DNA from: Moorena producens 3L
GTDB taxonomy: Bacteria > Cyanobacteriota > Cyanobacteriia > Cyanobacteriales > Coleofasciculaceae
Direction of reading: 5' to 3'
Length of the DNA: 64,000 nucleotides
Assembly (NCBI RefSeq): GCF_000211815.1
Contig: NZ_GL890907.1
Location: forward strand, 12,442-76,441
The position numbers and the translations under genes were made by a program. The notes below the pieces were generated by a model. That model had not been told where the DNA came from. It saw only the letters and a list, made by a program, of their open reading frames with translations, and made no database searches. Shown here piece by piece: positions 44,722 through 52,535 of this stretch. Numbering within the stretch: position 1 is the stretch's first letter; every line of letters begins with the position of its first letter.

Positions 44722-45360
44722 GTATTAGCTTAAATCCCTGTCTTTTCAAAACTCGGGGGATGGTTGAATATAGAACACCTTTGTTCTGATCTGTTCTCAT
44801 TCATGGTCACGGGTCAACTTGAATCGGTTTGACTGACGTCATTCTCAAACCGAAATCATGGTGCCCACTATGCATCCTGATCCGAATTATTGCCTGAGCT
44901 ACTGACTTTTGGCGGAACTGATGTATGAGACCGGATTAATGTTAACCACACCACCAACCGCCCTTGGTCTCAGCTATGTATTAACTTTTAGCACACTTTA
45001 TAAAGACACCGGTTAACGAGTTAAAATAACTTAACGTTAATCATTTTTAACAGAAAAGGTACCCTCAAGGGTACTGTCAAGCCAGGGGATGATCTGATAA
45101 TTGCTACAATAGCAAAGGGAGCAGGGAGTAGGGAGCAGGGAGTAGGGAACAGGAAACAAAAATTTTCACAATTCATTTAGTAAGCCTAAATAAGGATTTG
45201 ATCAAACCAAGTAATTACCCGATTTATGTGTATCCTATAGATAATAGGATTTGCGAAATTTGGGGTCAATATTTGTTGAAATATAGTAAAATAAAAAAGT
45301 AAATCAACTAGCTAATAATTATCGCTAAATAGCTAGTTATAATGTTAATAATTACCAGCT
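44722..45360. other. 639-bp spacer with one palindrome and an STRR
   Basis: It holds the GGTACCCTCAAGGGTACT palindrome (45058-45075) and GGGAGTAGGGAGCAGGG units (45118-45145). The dyad and leader found with the peptide genes do not follow this palindrome, and no peptide gene is present. The remainder is AT-rich with no gene. Confidence 0.6.
45058..45075. promoter_or_regulatory. GGTACC-type palindrome, copy 1
   Basis: GGTACCCTCAAGGGTACT, preceded by AAAA. No peptide gene follows; the next gene is the methyltransferase 286 bp downstream. Confidence 0.6.
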
Positions 45361-45981
45361 ATGCTTGAAATCTTGAAAGGAATACAGAATACATGGCAAG
45401 ATCTAGTCTTACCTGTAGATAAAAGAACAGATTGTTGGACAGTTAGCCAACAATTCCGTGATCATGTCAAACAATTTTTACCGAAAAAACAATATTCCTT
45501 ATTAGAGGTGGGATGTTACAAGGGGCTGACGGCAAAGCACTTATCCGATCACTTTACTAAATATCTAGGTTTAGATGTTAACGATAGGTACCTCAGAGTA
45601 GCAAGATTAAACAATATTTTTAATTACCATGTCAAATTCCAAAGATTTGATGTGTATACTTCTGATTGGAATCAGTTAACCTTTCCTGCTGATGTGGTTT
45701 TAATAGATGCACGTCATAAATACGAGTATATCAAACAAGATATTGATAACTGTTTAAAGCGATTTAATAATGCATTGATAATTTTTGATGATTATGGAGC
45801 ATGGGAAAGCGTCTATAGGGCAGTTAATGAAGCGATCGATGACGGTAAGTTAGAGGTAGTTAAAGAAATTGGAGTTGAGAAAGGTCAACAACTGTGGCCA
45901 GATCAGAATAATCCATACTCTTACACACATTTTGGCTCAGAAGGATTGATTTGCCGTAGTAGTAGAGCGGTTTTCAATTAG
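45361..45981 (+). CDS. Class I SAM-dependent methyltransferase
   Basis: A 206-aa protein with motif I EVGCYKGLTAKHL (residues 49-61), YLGLDVNDRYLRVARLN (motif II with the ribose-binding Asp) and VVLIDARHKYEYIKQDIDNCL (motif IV-like). C-terminal IIFDDYGAWESVYRAVNEAI is typical of FkbM/CmoA-type small methyltransferases that act on small molecules or sugars. Substrate unknown. It is the first gene of the unusual 45-59 kb region, but nothing ties it to the peptides beyond the upstream palindrome. Confidence 0.75.
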   Translation: MLEILKGIQNTWQDLVLPVDKRTDCWTVSQQFRDHVKQFLPKKQYSLLEVGCYKGLTAKHLSDHFTKYLGLDVNDRYLRVARLNNIFNYHVKFQRFDVYTSDWNQLTFPADVVLIDARHKYEYIKQDIDNCLKRFNNALIIFDDYGAWESVYRAVNEAIDDGKLEVVKEIGVEKGQQLWPDQNNPYSYTHFGSEGLICRSSRAVFN

Positions 45982-46140
45982 GTTAGTTTTTGAGGGAGCA
46001 GGGAGTAGGGAGTAGGGAAGTCAGATTAGCTGCACCTAACATTAGACTCTAGGGTTGAGTAATATTTGTTCTCTACTTCGTTTATTCTGGTAGCGGCTTA
46101 GAGCATTGCTTTAGTGTGAGAGGGTAATGATGTGATCCCA

Positions 46141-46580
46141 TTCCAGTTGAGATGGTAATCATGCGTTCGCGTAGCGGCTCTTTCAGAGCATCGCATTCCA
46201 GTTGAGATGGTAATCATGCGTTCGCGTAGCGGCTCTTTCAGAGCATCGCATTCCAGTTGAGATGGTAATCATGCGTTCGCGTAGCGGCTCTTTCAGAGCA
46301 TCGCATTCCAGTTGAGATGGTAATCATGCGTTCGCGTAGCGGCTCTTTCAGAGCATCGCATTCCAGTTGAGATGGTAATCATGCGTTCGCGTAGCGGCTC
46401 TTTCAGAGCATCCCATTCCAGTTGAGATGGTAATCATGCGTTCGCGTAGCGGCTCTTTCAGAGCATCGCATTCCAGTTGAGATGGTAATTATGCGTTCGC
46501 GTAGCGGCTCTTTCAGAGCATCGCATTCCAGTTGAGATGGTAATCATGCGTTCGCGTAGCGGCTCTTTCAGAGCATCGCA
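46141..46580. repeat. Eight tandem 55-bp repeats with a hairpin
   Basis: Eight units of exactly 55 bp start at 46141, 46196, 46251 and so on. Each contains CCAGTTGAGATGGTAATCAT and the GCGTTCGCGTAGCGGCTCTT...AGAGCATCGCA hairpin that occurs singly elsewhere in the window (34103, 34209, 35174). Units differ at one or two bases. There is no spacer variation, so this is not a CRISPR. Confidence 0.92.
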
Positions 46581-46584
46581 TTCC

Positions 46585-46715
46585 AGTTGACAGGGAAATT
46601 ATGCGATCGCGTTACTGTTGACAGGGAAATTATGCGTTCGCGTTACTGTTGACAGGGAAATTATGCGTTCGCGTTACTGTTGACAGGGAAATTATGCGTT
46701 CGCGTAGCGGCTCTT
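46585..46715. repeat. 31-bp tandem repeats
   Basis: About four copies of a unit GTTGACAGGGAAATTATGCG...TTCGCGTTACT directly follow the 55-bp array; the last merges into the hairpin sequence. Confidence 0.8.
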
Positions 46716-46815
46716 TCAGAGAATCGTGTAGCAGATCCATTGGAGTTACCCCAGCCAAGCTGCGTGATCAAACCAAACGTGATTCAAGCATCTCTACCAA
46801 CCTGCGAGAGCTCCT

Positions 46816-46962
46816 CGATTTTTGGCATTGCTGAGGGGCGGAATGAATATGAGTGGGGTGGGCATCCTGCCCGCGCGAAAATGAAACGGGCAAGATGCCC
46901 GTTCCACGGCAAGATGCCCGTTCCACAAAACTATTAAAATCATTCCATTATTAAGCAACGCC
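46816..46962. repeat. GCGTTGC/GCAACGC-type palindromic repeat
   Basis: GGGTGGGCATCCTGCCCGC, two GGCAAGATGCCCGTTCCAC units and ATTAAGCAACGCCC match the element at 43028-43152. It ends 12 bp before the palindrome of peptide gene 1. Confidence 0.6.
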
Positions 46963-46973
46963 CAAAAAAAAAA

Positions 46974-46991
46974 GGTACCCTCAAGGGTACT
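46974..46991. promoter_or_regulatory. GGTACC palindrome and leader of peptide 1
   Basis: GGTACCCTCAAGGGTACT after an A run. A second dyad ACATT-CTAGA-AATGT lies about 30 bp further on, then a constant leader to the ribosome site GAGGT. This is copy 2 of eleven. Confidence 0.75.
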
Positions 46992-47063
46992 GTGAAGCCA
47001 GAGTTAGATCTGACATTCTAGAAATGTGTTGATTGAAATGAATTGCACCAAGAGGTAAAACCC

Positions 47064-47240
47064 ATGCCTTACAAATACTATAACCCCTGTGTGTTCCAAG
47101 TTCCGATCAAATTAGAAGTACCCATTGTTCTCGACATCGCTGTCGCTGCTAAGCGTAAGTGTTTTGATAAATATGAGGAAATGGAGATCGAAGAGAACGG
47201 AGCGGCTACTGATCAGTCCCCCGAACCAGTTACCAGTTAG
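47064..47240 (+). CDS. Repeated small peptide, copy 1
   Basis: A 58-aa peptide, MPYKYYNPCVFQVPIKLE..., with Cys9 and Cys33, a basic AKRKC segment, a KYEEMEIEE acidic stretch and a variable acidic Pro/Thr tail ending QSPEPVTS. It is one of nine near-identical genes. The start is the ATG seven bases after AGAGGT; an in-frame upstream TTG would add MHQEVKP but lies before the ribosome site. Family unknown to me; no signal peptide or membrane helix. It differs from most copies at DIAVAA instead of DLAVGA. Confidence 0.85.
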   Translation: MPYKYYNPCVFQVPIKLEVPIVLDIAVAAKRKCFDKYEEMEIEENGAATDQSPEPVTS

Positions 47241-47753
47241 TCTCTTTAGGCATCTTTGAAAGGAATCTTTGACGGCTGGCTTTGAATTAGTTCATTTTTA
47301 TTAATTTCTGCAATACCCCTAGGCTGATCAAGCCAGGTTTTTTTTTACAGCGTTGCTGAGTATGGGTATGATTTCGCCCCCCTAATATCAAGTCTGGTTG
47401 AATACCCATAATTAAGGAGAGGGTGGGAGGTGTGGGGAGATAGGGAGATTTTTATTAAGGGTAATTATCCTGACATGATATAACCCCCCAACTTTGGGTG
47501 GAACGAAACTCTCTTTCGTCCCCCAATTTTGGGGGATAATTGGGGCAGTAGCCAAATAATACCAAGAAATTCATACTTAAATTCAGCACCCAATTGAAAA
47601 CTGCTATAATTTTTAATTATGCCCTTTGTAAGTAATCGGCATTAAATTTATCAGTATAAAAATTTGGTATTATTGAGCTTAAACATTGAGTAAAACCTAT
47701 AGCATTATAGATCAATATTTAGGCTATATAAAAACTATATATTAGTATTAAAA
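47241..47753. other. Spacer with a duplicated 100-bp segment
   Basis: After the terminator, 47384-47482 (AATATCAAGTCTGGTTGAAT... to ATTAAGGGTAATTATCCTGACATGATATAA) is repeated in altered form at 48991-49114. AT-rich sequence leads to the next gene. No other gene is seen. Confidence 0.6.
47317..47346 (+). terminator. Terminator after peptide 1
   Basis: CCTAGGCTGATCAAGCCAGG stem followed by nine T. Confidence 0.8.
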
Positions 47754-48548
47754 ATGATACCAATTGTCCCCCCTACAGTTGAAGTATTAAAAGATATTGT
47801 CCTCGGTTTAATAGAAAATATTTATTCTAGATATGAGGTAAAAGAATGGATCATCGGCATGCAAAAAGAGCATTCTATAATCTTCCCTGGTTGCATGAGC
47901 TTCGGGATTAAAAATAGATTTGCTGAATTTGTGATGTTTGCTTTGTTCTGCATTAATGAGGTCGGGGTTGGAAAATTTGATAGTCCTGGTGAACAGTTTA
48001 TTCGAGATGTAGATCTTGAAGAATATCTAGCTTGCTTAAACGAAGAAGATTGCACAGAAAGATCTGGAAATATTGTGAGACTCAGACCCCATCAGATCCA
48101 ACCAGTTAAAAAAGTATACAATACTCTTGTGGGTATAGATTGTGGGAATGGGCAATTACTAAAAGATATAGGCGTTTTTCTAAATAGAGGTTATTTTCTT
48201 GATCTCAACGATTATCGAGAAGAAGCCTTAGTGGAATATTGTGGCTCACATTTTGTTTTATCTTACTCGCACAATAGAAATAACAATGATTTATATATCG
48301 AGGCCTTTGAAGGTGAAAAAGAAACTGTGGCGAAGCTATTAGTAGAACTTAATATATTACCTAATATGATTAAATGGGTCAATGACTTAATTGATAATGA
48401 AGTATGTAGATTGTGTAGGGTAGACGATAACAATAATACATTTGTTATGAAAACGTTTAGTTCTTATATTGAGGCTGAAATTGAGAGATATTCATATCAA
48501 AAAAAAGGACATAAACAAACCTATTATTTGGAGCGATATTATACCTAA
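47754..48548 (+). CDS. Hypothetical protein, 264 aa
   Basis: Reads as a real protein with even codon use: MIPIVPPTVEVLKDIVLGLIENIYSRYEVKEWIIGMQKEHSIIFPGCMSFG..., DLEEYLACLNEEDCTERSGNIVRLRPHQIQPVKKVYNTLVGIDCGNGQLLKDIGVFLNRGYFLDLNDYREEALVEY. No transmembrane segment or recognised motif. It is AT-richer than the peptide genes and lies between peptide copies 1 and 2, so it may have been inserted there. Function unknown. Confidence 0.6.
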   Translation: MIPIVPPTVEVLKDIVLGLIENIYSRYEVKEWIIGMQKEHSIIFPGCMSFGIKNRFAEFVMFALFCINEVGVGKFDSPGEQFIRDVDLEEYLACLNEEDCTERSGNIVRLRPHQIQPVKKVYNTLVGIDCGNGQLLKDIGVFLNRGYFLDLNDYREEALVEYCGSHFVLSYSHNRNNNDLYIEAFEGEKETVAKLLVELNILPNMIKWVNDLIDNEVCRLCRVDDNNNTFVMKTFSSYIEAEIERYSYQKKGHKQTYYLERYYT

Positions 48549-49140
48549 AAACTTATTGGTAAACCGTTGGGATCTGGATAAAAAATACGGGCGTTGCTTA
48601 ATTAAGGTCTGAAAAGATAACGATCAGGACCTGGAACATCCCAGAATCGGAGATAGTGAATCAGGAAACGAATGGAATATTTTAGCATTTCCTGGAATTT
48701 TGAAGTAAGCATTCAGCTATCAGCATTCAGCTATCAGCTTATGGGCTATGGGCACCCTTTGCGAACACCTGTTGAATAAAAGAGGTAAACATTTGTTTAA
48801 TCTGAGTTAAGTCTGCTGACGGCTGACAACTGACGGCACCTCAAGCAGCGTGCGCGTAGCGCATATGCTTACATTTTCAATAACAAAGACTCTTGGGTTG
48901 TAGTCGCTCTAAATAATGTCTGATCTTTGGATTTTATCCTTCAATTATGGTCAGATAAGTCTGGCTTATTATCTAATACCCCTCATCACTAATATCAAGT
49001 CAGGTTGAATACCCATAATTAGAGGGAGGGTGGGAAGTCTGGGGAGATGGTCAGATGGTCAGATGGTCAGATGGGGGAGATTTTTATTAAGGGTAATTAT
49101 CCCGACATGATATAAGTTAACTTTGCTTAAATTCTGGCCT

Positions 49141-49352
49141 AGGGTGGGTTAGGCGGCAAGTATTTTGAAAGCTCACCTTGTCTTGATGCAATAGCGAGTG
49201 GTTTTGGGTCTGTGTGGGTCACCTGCGGGAGCACCGCTGTTTGCCCCGTGGAAACCACGGCAGTTGCTCATGGGGGGAACCCCCTTTGGCCTCACTGCCT
49301 CCCCTTTGGCCAACTGCATCGCTTTAAGAGAGCTGTCCGCCGTAACCCACCA
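49141..49352. repeat. Palindromic repeat with a second element inside
   Basis: The ends GGGTGGGTTAGGCGGC and GTCCGCCGTAACCCACC match a short solo copy at 60777-60857. At the middle, this copy carries about 150 extra bases (49177-49326) bounded by CTTGATGCAATAGCG and CAACTGCATCGCTTT, with hairpins GTGGAAACCAC and GGGGGGAACCCCC. A related insert-type sequence occurs at 51900-52045. Confidence 0.7.
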
Positions 49353-49432
49353 ATAGTCAGCGACTTAAGCGGTGATTAGATTCACTCTGATAAACAGTCT
49401 CTTAGGCCATGAGCTGATCAGCTCAAAAAAAA

Positions 49433-49450
49433 GGTACCCTCAAGGGTACT
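49433..49450. promoter_or_regulatory. GGTACC palindrome of peptide 2
   Basis: GGTACCCTCAAGGGTACT after eight A; dyad ACATT-CTAGA-AATGT downstream, as in copy 1. Confidence 0.75.
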
Positions 49451-49522
49451 GTGAAGCCAGAGTTAGATCTGACATTCTAGAAATGTGTTGATTGAAATGA
49501 ATTGCACCAAGAGGTAAAACCC

Positions 49523-49702
49523 ATGCCTTACAAATACTCTAACCCCTGTGTGTTCCAAGTTCCGATCAAATTAGAAGTACCCATTGTTCTCGACATCGCT
49601 GTCGCTGCTAAGCGCAAGTGCTTTGACAAATATGAGGAAATGGAGATCGAAGAGGCGGAAGGTAACGAAACTACTGAGTCACCCGCACCTCCTACCACTT
49701 AG
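49523..49702 (+). CDS. Repeated small peptide, copy 2
   Basis: A 59-aa copy, MPYKYSNPCVFQVPIKLE..., identical to copy 1 through the basic segment, then EEAEGNETTESPAPPTT instead of EENGAATDQSPEPVTS. The tail is the only strongly different part among the nine. Same ribosome site and start as copy 1. The terminator CCCCCTAGGCTGATCAAGCC...T8 follows. Confidence 0.85.
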   Translation: MPYKYSNPCVFQVPIKLEVPIVLDIAVAAKRKCFDKYEEMEIEEAEGNETTESPAPPTT

Positions 49703-49776
49703 TCCCTTTAGGCATCTTTGAAAGGAATCTTTAACGGCTGGCTTTGAATTAGTTCATAGTAATTAATCCCTGAAAC

Positions 49777-49810
49777 CCCCCTAGGCTGATCAAGCCAGGG
49801 GATTTTTTTT
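49777..49810 (+). terminator. Terminator after peptide 2
   Basis: CCCCTAGGCTGATCAAGCCAG stem (closing GGG) followed by a run of eight T. Confidence 0.8.
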
Positions 49811-50169
49811 GCCAGTCTCGTGCTTGCTTTTAGGGATCACGGAGGAGGGAGCAGGCAGCAGGTAGCAGCGATGCAGCGAGATCTTAGTGGTTTTCACGCC
49901 AGTTGCTCATCTCCCCATCTCCCCATCTCCCCATCTCCCCATCTCCCTACTCCCTATTCCCTATTCCCTATTCCCTATTCCCCGCCCACAAGACCACCAT
50001 AGACCAGTTTCTCAACTGTCTGTACTATAAACAGTGCTAACTATGGAAAAATAAGGTTTTATTGCTGTCAGCTTTAGGACTACTTATAAAGTGGCACTGT
50101 CTCCAATCACTCCAACTGTTATTTCTATTTTACTAGTAAATAAGAAACCTTGATGATTGGAGAAAACAA
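49811..50169. other. Spacer with CCCCATCT and CCCTATT arrays
   Basis: Repeats at 49908-49982. The last 100 bp before the next gene are AT-rich with ATTGGAGAAAAC as ribosome site. No gene. Confidence 0.65.
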
Positions 50170-50526
50170 ATGAAAAAAGCAATCTTCTTATTAGCTACAG
50201 CTGCTGCAGTTACCGTCCCTACAACTGAGGCTTTTGCTCAGCATACTTTTCCTAGTGAGCGTTCCCACTGTCTAGCCACCCTAACTGCTAGCAACCCCGA
50301 TTCTCGGATCACCTTACGTTCTGGACCAGGAACTAATTATAGAAGCTTGGGTTATGGTTTAGTGGGTGATAATGTCTACGTGCTGACAGGCACTCCTCCA
50401 GAGCCAGATTACAAAATAGACAGCTTTGGCTATGGTTGGCACAGAGTAGGTTTTCCAGTAAGTGGTGCCAAAGGATGGATTCGCGACGATTTACTCAAAG
50501 TCGAATGTGCTCCCATTAATGATTAA
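50170..50526 (+). CDS. Secreted SH3b-domain protein
   Basis: A 118-aa protein with a signal peptide (KKAIFLLATAAAVTVPTTEAFA, cut after residue 23-24). An SH3b domain follows: RITLRSGPGTNYRSLGYGLVGDNVYVLTG and YGWHRVGFPVSGAKGWIRDDLLKVE. Such proteins are periplasmic or extracellular and bind peptidoglycan or protein partners. It lies between peptide copies 2 and 3, just before the palindrome of copy 3. GGAG lies 10 bp before ATG. Confidence 0.85.
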   Translation: MKKAIFLLATAAAVTVPTTEAFAQHTFPSERSHCLATLTASNPDSRITLRSGPGTNYRSLGYGLVGDNVYVLTGTPPEPDYKIDSFGYGWHRVGFPVSGAKGWIRDDLLKVECAPIND

Positions 50527-50546
50527 GTAGGTCTATAGGGAAAAAA

Positions 50547-50564
50547 GGTACCCTCAAGGGTACT
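50547..50564. promoter_or_regulatory. GGTACC palindrome of peptide 3
   Basis: GGTACCCTCAAGGGTACT after an A run, 20 bp past the SH3b stop. Dyad ACATT-ATATA-AATGT follows. Confidence 0.75.
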
Positions 50565-50636
50565 GTAAAGCCAGGGTTAGATTTGACATTATATAAATGT
50601 GTTGATTGAAATTAATTGCACCAAGAGGTAAACCCC

Positions 50637-50819
50637 ATGCCTTACAAATACCATAAACCCTGTGTGTTCCAAGTTCCGATCAAATTAGAAGTACCCATTG
50701 TGCTCGATCTAGCTGTAGGTGCTAAGCGTAAGTGCTTTACTAAATATGAGGAAATGGAGATCGAAGAGAACGGAGCGGGTACTGAGCCAGCCGAACCAGT
50801 TGCCACTTTGTATCCTTAG
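50637..50819 (+). CDS. Repeated small peptide, copy 3
   Basis: A 60-aa copy, MPYKYHKPCVFQVPIKLE..., with DLAVGAKRKCFTKYEEMEIEE and the longest tail (ENGAGTEPAEPVATLYP). Cys9 and Cys33 are kept. The ribosome site GAGGT and ATG spacing match the other copies. Confidence 0.85.
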   Translation: MPYKYHKPCVFQVPIKLEVPIVLDLAVGAKRKCFTKYEEMEIEENGAGTEPAEPVATLYP

Positions 50820-50894
50820 GAATCTTTGAAATGATTTTTTTACGGCTGGCTTTAAAATTCTGGGCATAAATTAATTCCTATCTCTCCTCTATAT

Positions 50895-50928
50895 CCTCCC
50901 TCCTGAGCTCAGGAGGGAGGAGTTTTAT
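50895..50928 (+). terminator. Terminator after peptide 3
   Basis: CCTCCCTCCTGAGCTCAGGA stem closing GGGAGG, then AGTTTTATT. Confidence 0.8.
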
Positions 50929-50987
50929 TGTAGACCAAAACCTATATCCCCCCTAAGTTAGGCCAGACTATCATCAGTTGAAAAAAA

Positions 50988-51005
50988 GGTACCCTCAAGG
51001 GTACT
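50988..51005. promoter_or_regulatory. GGTACC palindrome of peptide 4
   Basis: GGTACCCTCAAGGGTACT after seven A; the ACATT-ATATA-AATGT dyad follows. Confidence 0.75.
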
Positions 51006-51077
51006 GCCAAGCCAGGGTTAGATTTGACATTATATAAATGTGTTGATTGAAATTAATTACAGCAAGAGGTAAAACCC

Positions 51078-51251
51078 ATGCCTTACAAATACCATAAACC
51101 CTGTGTGTTCCAAGTTCCGATCAAATTAGAGGTGCCCATTGTGCTCGATCTAGCTGTAGGTGCTAAGCGTAAGTGCTTTACTAAGTATGAGGAAATGGAG
51201 ATCGAAGAGAACGGAGCGGCTACTGATCCAGCCGAACCAGTTACCACTTAA
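51078..51251 (+). CDS. Repeated small peptide, copy 4
   Basis: A 57-aa copy, MPYKYHKPCVFQVPIKLE..., tail ENGAATDPAEPVTT. Nearly identical to copies 3 and 8. A GCAAGAGGT ribosome site replaces CCAAGAGGT of copies 1-3. Confidence 0.85.
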   Translation: MPYKYHKPCVFQVPIKLEVPIVLDLAVGAKRKCFTKYEEMEIEENGAATDPAEPVTT

Positions 51252-51313
51252 TCTCTTTAGCAATCTTTGACAGCTGGCTTTTAAATTCTGGGCATAAATT
51301 AAGTCCTATATCT

Positions 51314-51347
51314 CCTCCCTCCTGAGCTCAGGAGGGAGGAGTTTTAT
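51314..51347 (+). terminator. Terminator after peptide 4
   Basis: CCTCCCTCCTGAGCTCAGGA stem and AGTTTTATT, as after copy 3. Confidence 0.8.
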
Positions 51348-51408
51348 TGTAGACCAAAACCTATAATCATGCCCACCAATACTGAACCAGATAAAAATCG
51401 TAGGGTGG

Positions 51409-51470
51409 GCATTGATCAGGAAGATTAAAATTAGTGAGCCTATAAATTAAATGAGCAATGCCCACCAATA
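51409..51470. repeat. Family B MITE in peptide spacer
   Basis: GTAGGGTGGGCATTGATCAG...GAGCAATGCCCACCAATACC. The same element with the same flanks recurs at 56288-56363 and 57247-57322, so it was copied together with the peptide unit. Confidence 0.8.
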
Positions 51471-51512
51471 CCGAGGCTAAGTTATGAAACACTATCATAT
51501 CACCTCATAAAA

Positions 51513-51530
51513 GGTACCCTCAAGGGTACT
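51513..51530. promoter_or_regulatory. GGTACC palindrome of peptide 5
   Basis: GGTACCCTCAAGGGTACT; dyad and leader as in copy 4. Confidence 0.75.
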
Positions 51531-51602
51531 GCCAAGCCAGAGTTAGATTTGACATTATATAAATGTGTTGATTGAAATTAATTACAGCAAGAGGTAAAAC
51601 CC

Positions 51603-51776
51603 ATGGCTTACAAATACTATAATCCCTGTGTGTTCCAAGTTCCGATCAAATTAGAAGTACCGATTGTGCTCGACCTAGCTGTAGGTGCTAAGCGTAAGTG
51701 CTTTAGTAAATATGAGGAAATGGAACTCGAAGAGAACGGAGCGGCTACTGAGCCAGCGGAACCGGTTAGCACTTAG
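51603..51776 (+). CDS. Repeated small peptide, copy 5
   Basis: A 57-aa copy beginning MAYKYYNPCVFQVPIKLE..., with SKYEEMELEE and tail ENGAATEPAEPVST. The second residue is Ala and Ile42 is Leu, both shared only with copy 6. Its terminator has been separated from it by a 3.7-kb insertion that starts 72 bp after the stop codon. Confidence 0.85.
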   Translation: MAYKYYNPCVFQVPIKLEVPIVLDLAVGAKRKCFSKYEEMELEENGAATEPAEPVST

Positions 51777-51838
51777 TCTGTTTAGGAATCTTTGACGGCT
51801 GGCTTTTAAATTCTGGGCAGAAATTAAGTCCTATCTCT

Positions 51839-51848
51839 CCTCTCTATC
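51839..51848. repeat. Left 10-bp target duplication
   Basis: CCTCTCTATC, repeated exactly at 55566-55575. Confidence 0.85.
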
Positions 51849-51899
51849 CAGGGTAAGCGCATCTTGTTGGGTAACCGGGGGTAGTTCTCAATAAACCCG

Positions 51900-52045
51900 G
51901 CCTTGTCTTGATCTAGTCGCTCATGGGGGAAACCACGCCAGTTGCTCATGGGGGGAACCCCCAAGACCGCACTGGCTCCCCAAGACCGTAATGGTGCGTT
52001 TGACCCGTAATTAAATTCGCCACGGGTCGCACCTCTGCATCGCTA
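51900..52045. repeat. CTTGAT...GCATCGC element
   Basis: Begins CTTGTCTTGATCTAGTCGCT, contains CATGGGGGGAACCCCCAAGACC and ends CTGCATCGCTATTG. It resembles the inner insert at 49177-49326 and contains TTAAATTCGCCACGGGTCGC, also found near 57970 and 62915. Confidence 0.6.
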
Positions 52046-52126
52046 TTGTGCTTATTGACAATCAATTTCCTATATATAGTGTTCATTGAATTCACTAAAA
52101 ACTATATATAGGAATAAAAAAATTAG

Positions 52127-52534
52127 ATGCGTTTACCCTGTTCTAGCTGTAGGGATTCTAAAAATAAAAGTACAAGAGCTTTTGTTCGTATGTTCTACTT
52201 TGAATATTCAGTTTTTGCTCACTTAGAGACAGTTCAAGTAGCTTGCCACTTGAATGTCAACCAAGCTAGAAAAATGCGTTACTTAATTACACTCAATCTA
52301 CCGCCTCCTAACAATTCTTTGGAGTCCGTGAAGCAACTAGATGGAATCAAAGACTTAGAGATTGATGAAGATTATGGTCTAATTCTCATAAGTCCGAAGC
52401 GGGATTTGTATGTCATCCGTGTATCGGGTGACATGGATTCTCAAAAACTGATAGCAATACAACCGTTAGTCAAGGGAGTTCACGGTGATATAAAAATAGC
52501 TCCCACAGAATCTCAAGAAGAAGAGGATAAATAA
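52127..52534 (+). CDS. Small partner protein of subtilase
   Basis: A frame of 135 aa. The well-formed part begins at Met50 (MRYLITLNLPPPNNSLESVKQLDGIKDLEIDEDYGLILISPKRDLYVIRVSGDM...), about 86 residues with a beta-alpha-beta look; the first 49 residues (MRLPCSSCRDSKNKST...) look different. ATG 52274 is therefore an alternative start; neither has a strong ribosome site. It lies 1 bp before the protease gene, so the two are co-translated. It could be a detached propeptide-like chaperone or inhibitor of the protease (inference). Confidence 0.6.
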   Translation: MRLPCSSCRDSKNKSTRAFVRMFYFEYSVFAHLETVQVACHLNVNQARKMRYLITLNLPPPNNSLESVKQLDGIKDLEIDEDYGLILISPKRDLYVIRVSGDMDSQKLIAIQPLVKGVHGDIKIAPTESQEEEDK

Positions 52535-52535
52535 C

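Larger units (their letters stand above)
48549..49522. other. 974-bp repeat spacer with nested elements
   Basis: Holds a GTAAGCATTCAGCTATCAGC...GCATATGCTTAC element (48706-48872), the second copy of the TCAAGTCAGGTTGAATACCC segment (48991-49114) with three GGTCAGAT units, a nested palindromic element (49141-49352), and the palindrome and leader of peptide 2. No gene. Confidence 0.65.

Noticed and set aside
46141..46715. CRISPR-like array of regular repeats
   Set aside because: Units are contiguous with no unique spacers; it is a plain tandem repeat.
46649..46937. Two overlapping small open frames
   Set aside because: They arise from the 31-bp repeats and the GCAACGC palindromic element.
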